Below are positions 58,203 through 64,000 of a stretch of 64,000 bases of DNA, in pieces. The notes beneath the pieces are model-generated. The model did not search any database and was not told the origin of the DNA. It saw only the letters and a program-made list of their open reading frames with translations. Source of the stretch: Reticulitermes speratus. Lineage: Eukaryota; Arthropoda; Insecta; Blattodea; Rhinotermitidae. The position numbers were made by a program, and so were the translations under genes. The stretch spans positions 17,477,936-17,541,935 of the forward strand of contig JAJKFL010000008.1 of assembly GCA_021186555.1 (NCBI GenBank). The letters run 5' to 3'. How positions within the stretch are numbered: position 1 is the first letter of the stretch; each line of letters begins with the position of its first letter.

Positions 58203-58869
58203 GTATGATTCAGATTTCGTGAATATCTTATTTTAGAGAAGATAAGCATTTCATTTTATCACTTAAACAAAAATCGCCAATTATGTTCGGCGCCAGGAAA
58301 GCTGTATGTTTGGAGTGTATTTTGTCTAGAAGATTCTGTATGATTGGAATATTTTTTTGTAATATTTACGTAATAATTATTTTTTAACCATTTGCAGCAC
58401 GAATTTCACGTAACAGATATGTAACAAATGAGAAATGTACGTATACTGTAACATTGAGTAGCGCTGGGTTCTTTGCATCCAGGACTCTTCGCAGGCGATC
58501 ACACAATATAATTCACTGGGGTCACACGTTTTTTTTTGTTGTTCTCAGTCTGCGCGTATATTATAGAATGTGATTATGAGGGCATGCTGTTGTATTTATT
58601 TTTCAAACTTAGTATATTTCTACGACGATTTTGTTTTCGTTAAATGTGTCGGTCATACATAACCACAAATTTTCATCCGCACGAAAGGTGTTGCAATTTC
58701 TGTGGCGCCATATTATTATGTAGTTATAAAGAAGAATACAGAAATAAGTATTAAATATTATGACTATTTTTGCCTTAATTATTCTTAATGAAAAATGCAT
58801 GAACCTCAAAGTTTCATCTGGCCGAAAGCATTAAATATTATTACTCTACGTATTTATCTTTTAAATCGT

Positions 58870-59260
58870 ATCTTCTTTGCGCCGTATTGTGTTCGATGAT
58901 GAGATGATGGCCCGTCTGGCTCTGCCGTATTTTTCGTAATTATCTCGTAAACGCCACGATTTGCGAAAAAAATAGTGATGTGAAATGTGTATTTTTATTT
59001 TCTCTACAACTTTTATTTGAAACTTCAATGCTGGAATAATTCAGCAAGGTTTTATGAAAGCACATAGGTCTTTATGTAATATGCTTGATATTTTTTGTGA
59101 CTTTGAACAGGCATGAATTTTCTGAATAAAAATCCCCAATATAAAATTTCCTCGAAAATCTGCCCACTGGGAGCCGAATTATTCCATGTGGATGGACAGA
59201 CAGACTGACAGACATGACAAAGCTCTTAGTTGCTTTTCACAACTTCACGAACGTATCCAA
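58870..59260 (+). mobile_element. TIR element 'GCG', decayed copy 6
   Basis: ATCTCGTAAACGCCACGATT, TTTCTCTACAACTTTTATTT, GGAGCCGAATTATTCCATGT and GACAGACATGACAAAGCTC in the family order. The right end is degenerate (CTTCACGAACGTATCC). The left end may reach back to about 58700. Confidence 0.65.
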
Positions 59261-59599
59261 ATCAGAACACATGCCTCTCATTAAGCACACTGTGTCACCA
59301 TTACAAGTCCTACAGTTTAATGTCATGTAGGGCAATAACCACTGTTTATGCTGAGAATTTAGGAAACATATGTGTACATTGTGGGTGAACTGCAGTTTTC
59401 TAATGGTAAAGCAGGTGGAACATATTGTTACCACATTGCTTTAAAGGGTCAGTTGTTTGATATGTTAATTTCCATTTAACTTTGAGACCAACCATCCTGG
59501 CTGAGGTTTGTGCCCTTTTTCTCAGTTGTTTCTGGCAAGTGCAGTTGAAAGCATCAGTAATCAAACCAAGAAAAACAGTTAAGCCACAAAACTGGAATG

Positions 59600-59690
59600 T
59601 GAAGGTGTGAACTGGATTGAATTGTCTCAAGACGGGCTGTAGTGGCAGTTGGGTTCCATAAAATCGAGAACTTCTTCTATCGTAGATGTA
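59600..59690 (+). mobile_element. RTE-type LINE 3' fragment, decayed
   Basis: GTGAACTGGATTGAATTGTC, TCAAGACGGGCTGTAGTGGC and TTCCATAAAATCGAGAACTT echo the 3' coding end of 42278-42570 (...DWI-L-QDRD-W..). Confidence 0.45.
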
Positions 59691-59792
59691 AGCCTTCTGG
59701 AATATTATGCAATGTGGACTACTAAGTAGTTAATGATGTTTCAAAACGATCATAGTACTTTTTATGTTATTTTCACCATGCATTTTTACAAT

Positions 59793-60230
59793 TCACAAAA
59801 TTACACACCAACAAAATACACTATATTTTCACTTTATATTCTTTATTCTTCAACCCCTACATATGTTTCAGCCTTTACAAGGCCATCTTCAGGGGGCTCG
59901 TATACTAGCCAATGGTGGAAGACATAACATAAAAAAACCATATTGTTTCATTTTACCATTTTATTACGAAAATTTGCGAACCTCTTTTAAGGATTTTATA
60001 TTCTGTGTTTTTTTATATATTCTAAATACAGACATTGTAAATAACTGTAATATATATGACAATGAAACTGGACTAAATGTGATAGCAGACAAAAACATTG
60101 GATGTGAAGTGAATGTAGTTTACGAGCCCCCTGAAGATGGCCTTGTAAAGGCTAAAACATGTGTAGGGGTTGAAGAATAAAGAATATAAAGTGAAAATAT
60201 AGTGCATTTCATTGGTGTGTAATTTTGTGG
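59793..60230. mobile_element. Foldback element, family F-1 (438 bp)
   Basis: Arms of about 110 bp (59793-59902 and 60121-60230), nearly perfect: TCACAAAATTACACACCAAC and its complement at the ends, and CCCCTACATATGTTTCAGCC against GCTAAAACATGTGTAGGGG inside. The loop (59903-60120) is AT-rich. The plus-strand frame running through its right half is a by-product. Confidence 0.82.
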
Positions 60231-61599
60231 ATCATAGTACCTTCACCTTTAGGATCAAGCAGACCAAGAACACTTCTTCTTTTACTTCTTACTTCTTTGT
60301 CTACTTGATCCTCTGAACTATTTGTAACTATTTAACAGCTGACACATCTTAACATCTCAAGAAGACCTGATCTTCATCAGCACTGATGTGAGAACTTCAA
60401 ATATCACATTTTTATGCCTGATTGAATACCAGTAAACTTTTTCAAGGAAGAACGTGTCGAGCTATCTGGGCAGTGTAGTCTTATCCAGGGCCTTAGTTTT
60501 ACATCTTGAAATCTGCTAGCTGTGTGTAATATAATATAATATAATATAATAATATGCTTATTAAATACCTGTAACAACCAACTATGTATTTATATTACTG
60601 TCTTTTGGGATGTGCAGCTGTGTAGTCATGCCACCACATCCCAGACTTCAATAATCTTCATAGTTACCATTATGATAATGTTAAATATGAACGGGATGTA
60701 CAGCCAGTTTGCAATATTCAGTATTACTGGGACCAAAGGGTTGCTGAATATCATAATTCTTGAGATATTAGTACTCTTTACGTAGCAACCTCATGGCCAG
60801 ACTTAATCACTTAATTTGTCACTCGATATTCTGTCCTTTTGTCCCTACTCCACTTTATATTCATTTCTTATCACTACTTGTGTAACACTGTGTGTATTTA
60901 ATCTAAAAGACTCAACAAGAGACTCAATAATTAGTGGCTGAACTCTCAGAATCGGTGTTGGATGGTGCCAGTTGATGGAATAGTGATATGTAATGGACGT
61001 CTTGGCCAACTGGTGATTAATAGAGCTTGCTGGATCATCCAGTGCTGGATATTGCAGCTCTTGGGCCTACTGTACTTACGCTTCTCTTGTATCAGAGCAG
61101 TACCACTTCAGCATTTATGCAACTAATGAATGCTTAGGTTTCTTTTAAACAAGTGCCTACATTTTTCCTACATGATGAGAATTTTATGCCTCTTATACTT
61201 AATTTTGTTCAGTGTTCTCATTTATTGAATATGACTGAAATTTTCTGTTTGTTGTAATCCTTACAATGGATGATTAGTGTTTTTCCTCACTTGACAAGCA
61301 ATGACAAAGAGTGTGATATTTGCTGTAAAGAGTGAAGCTGTAGTTCACTATTGATGAAGTACAGGTGAGAGTCTCATTGTCAGAGGTGTTGTGATGGTGA
61401 TGGTGGTTATAATGATGATGACAATGACTGCAATGATGATGAATACTACTGTATGGGAGACACTGCTGTGCAGTCACTCAGTGACAGTATCCCATGTGTT
61501 CACACATTACTGGCTAAAGTGAAGAGACTGGAAGAGACAAATCTTGGGCTCCAGTTTGCCCGGGTGACTACATTTTGCACGGTGGTGCCTAATATTTGT

Positions 61600-63449
61600 G
61601 GGTCCTCAGTATTGAACTTGCTTCATGTTACCCTTCTGGCACCTATGATTTTGGGGTGGCTCCCACATTTTGGAAAATTTGTGAACCTCATCTTGCTGGA
61701 AGGATACATTGAAGGATAAACCTCTGAAATTCTGTGACAAAGAAAAATCAGGGCCGTCAACAGATGACGGTTTGGAAGTATTACACTCAAAAGTTGGAGC
61801 ACTGGACAAATGCGAAGTGAGCATGAGCTGCTATATAAACGATCCAGAAAGCTAAAAACTTGTGATATAGGATAGCGTTTTGTCTTCACCTAAGTCTAAA
61901 CCCAAAGAAATTCACATTCAGCAGTTGCAGATGTAATAAAAAGTTTTTCTGTAGTGATGAGGTTAGCAGAGTGATGTTCTGGAAAGAGACCTTTGTGTCT
62001 GTTAAGGCCAGTGGAACTAAAACTCATTAACAAAACAAACTAGTTCCAATACTCTGAAGGAAGTGTATACTCATTTTCAGTGAAGTCATCCTGAAATGGG
62101 TGTGGGGTTGTCTGGATTTGATAACCTGTGCCCTAGGAACTTCGCCTGGCTGGATTAGGTGGGACCACTGTGTGTGTGTGTGCACGTGCGTGCATATCAG
62201 AATATGAAGAAGGTGTTGGAGAGACTTAAAATTGTCTCAGATAACAACAGATGCTAATACTCATCTCTACAGCTCTCATCACAGTCAACATTTATGATCT
62301 GCATTCCTGCTACTCAGAGCTGCTTCTTTAATGAGTGCAAGCATTTGTTTTTGCTTGTCAAAACTGACAGAAGTTCTTGTAAATATTTTTGAAAAAATTT
62401 ATATTGGAACTGTTGGGTGCAAACAGTGGTTAACAACAGACAAATAAATCCTGGAGACCCTAATAAAATCCAGTGATGACTGTATTGACATCTTAACAGA
62501 TGAAGTGTCATCTCTGTTATTACATTCCTTTATCACTTCACAGCAAAGTAAATTTCTCACTGAAGTGAAATCTGCTATTGAACCAAGTGAATGTGTGGTG
62601 TTAGCTGATTGTGCCAAGAATTATTCCTTTCTTATGGAAGACTAAGATCAAGTATACACATCTATGGATCATTGCTCAAGCTGCAGTTTAGTGCTTTGCC
62701 ATTTACTTTAACAAGGGCATTTCAGCTGAGTTACCCATGAAAATTTAAGTGTTATATAATCACTTTTGTTTATCAGTCCTGAAGAAGGTAGTATACTCCT
62801 TTGATGGTTATACATCTCAGTATTAAAACCAGAACAATTTTCTAAACCTCACCTTAGAGCAGAAGGACTTTGTGCTGCCAGCCATGGCAGGAAGAGTGCA
62901 TATGATATCCTGGGTGTAACTCTTAAAATACTTGAGCCACTTTGTGCATTGACCTAATTGAGGATAAATTATGACTCCAAAGCAGCTTTTGATTTGGCAC
63001 TTTGTAATTTAACTAACATGGATGTTGCTTGTAACAGAAAAACTATACATAAAGATTGTTATTAGACAGAATGTCTACAGGCAACGCAATCAGTGGGACC
63101 CAGAAACTGCCCGTCTTTTTGCCAGTAAGATGTGGTGTTTTTATAGCAAGGACATTTTCTTTCTTGTCAGGATCTACTGCATGACTGGAACATCTGACTT
63201 GAGAGCATTACTAGACTTGTCACATGCTTCTGTGATGCATCTTGGTGGTTAGGGTGTGTGTTGTCTCTAGATGAGAACACAGACAAAGTGAAAATTACTT
63301 TCTTTCATCCCTGTGGTTTATCACCATCTTTTGTTCATCCTTTATGCTCAGATATCCTAAATATTTTTCACACAGTACTAATGGAAATGGACTCAGGAAC
63401 TGCAGTAGGGCATACATTGATACTGAGGTCAAATGATGACCTTTTATGA
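61600..63449 (+). pseudogene. Decayed protein-coding relic of an unnamed, recurrent arthropod repeat family (possible DDE-type transposase)
   Basis: Broken frames, all plus strand and in a single consistent order, recall a family I know only as uncharacterised repetitive insect proteins. Near 61830: LLYKRSRKLKTCDIG. At 62150-62170: LRLAGLGGTTVCVCV. At 62420-62630: KQWLTTD, then LLLHSFITSQQSKFLTEVKS and VVLADCAKNYSFLMED. At 62790-62840: VVYSFDGYTSQYKNQNNFLN (one stop). At 62880-62950: FVLPAMAGRVHM / CAASHGRKSAYDILGVTLKI. At 63275-63410: VKITFFHPCGLSPSFV and SGTAVGHTLIL. In intact relatives as I recall them, the blocks read GDFAENYSF, FSDGASSQYKN and ATSHGKGACDG, whose acidic residues could form a DDE-like site. 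Many stops and frameshifts, so not functional. Confidence 0.62.
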
Positions 63450-63684
63450 TGAATCAGTCACTGAAGTAGCAGTGTAACTAAGTGAAGCATTGTGCAGGTA
63501 ATCAGCTTGTTTTCAATTGCACAGCTGAATTAACGACTCATCAGCAGTCTTTCATCCGCTCATTAATATTTTTCTTGTGAAGAGCAAAAGTATCTAGTTA
63601 TATATTGTAATACTGTATAACAGCAGTGAGCAAATAATGGCCCTGCTACTTTTGCTATGTGGCCCACGATCTAATTTCAGAAAC

Positions 63685-63746
63685 ACGCCTCTACTCCCCC
63701 TCTGGGCCTTCGTGGCCTGTTCTAGGGAGAACTTTACCTTTACCTA
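63685..63746 (+). mobile_element. SINE family A, 3' end only
   Basis: CGCCTCTACTCCCCCTCTGG and CTTCGTGGCCTGTTCTAGGG: the last 60 bp of the family tail. Confidence 0.75.
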
Positions 63747-64000
63747 TTGACAGTACAACATTTTCTATACCAGAATTTAAATAGAAGTTCCATCTCACAT
63801 GAAAGTAACTATCATGCTACTTGGCTTTATTGCTTATAGGTTTAGAAATTTGGAAAATAATGTGGTGGCTACATGAAAGCGTGTGGCAACACAACGTGTG
63901 TCTTGAAGTGCTTTTATCATAGAAATCTCTGCCTCTTTCATTCCTTTTGTTTTATTAATCACAGTATAGGACGAAATGGGAAAGGCCAATAACAGTAGAG

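Larger units (their letters stand above)
58203..64000 (+). other. First intron of the adenylosuccinate lyase gene (continues past window)
   Basis: No second ADSL exon was recognised in 5.8 kb. The region holds an old 'GCG' element, a foldback element, a protein-coding relic, an (ATAAT)n run at 60526-60550 and a SINE tail. Motifs of foldback family F-2 (TTTTGGGATGTG near 60605) are also scattered. Confidence 0.6.

Noticed and set aside
59764..60180. 138-codon plus-strand frame near 60 kb
   Set aside because: It runs through both arms of the F-1 foldback element. The peptide has no motif and the open frame follows from the inverted repeat.
63022..63252. Frame ending LDLSHASVMHLGG as a possible second ADSL exon
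   Set aside because: It lacks any ADSL block expected after exon 1 and falls inside the decayed repeat-protein relic.

Overview
The window is nuclear DNA from an insect. Genes are split into short exons by long AT-rich introns with GT...AG borders, and most of the sequence between them is mobile-element debris. The repeats (several tRNA-derived SINE families, RTE-type LINE tails ending in GTTA repeats, a CR1-like LINE with an esterase-type ORF1) resemble those I associate with cockroach and termite genomes (Blattodea). That placement is an inference from memory, not a database result.

Layout. (1) 1-19645, + strand: the C-terminal ten exons of a MyTH4-FERM myosin, best matched to class XV (Sisyphus/Myo10A-like in flies). 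All splice phases agree and give 614 residues plus a stop. Its introns hold SINEs, a pogo-like MITE and a piggyBac-like element. (2) 19646-26284: convergent intergenic or 3' flanking DNA with scattered repeats. (3) 26285-31738, - strand: an unnamed four-membrane-span protein with a roughly 500-residue Ser/Pro/Gln-rich tail. One internal junction is unresolved. (4) 31850-47878: a gene-free, repeat-dense block with seven RTE or SINE families, five copies of an undescribed ~0.5 kb element with GGCGCGTTCGC ends, a 50-bp x7 tandem array, a 41-bp x4 array and a 58-bp array. (5) 47879-49743, + strand: the first two coding exons of an A1CF/RBM46/RBM47-family RNA-binding protein. (6) 51556-57374: a SINE, an RTE fragment and a nearly complete CR1-like LINE (- strand) that carries a nested, 5'-truncated RTE copy bounded by a 10-bp target-site duplication. 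(7) 58047-58202, + strand: first coding exon of adenylosuccinate lyase (purine synthesis). (8) 58203-64000: its first intron or flank, with a foldback element, an old copy of the 0.5 kb repeat and a decayed protein-coding relic (61.6-63.45 kb) of a recurrent but, to my knowledge, unnamed arthropod repeat family.

The four host genes have no evident functional link. They act in actin-based transport, an unknown membrane role, RNA binding and purine synthesis. The unusual content lies in the mobile elements: the unnamed relic family, the 0.5 kb TIR element, the nested LINEs, and two foldback families that share internal motifs.
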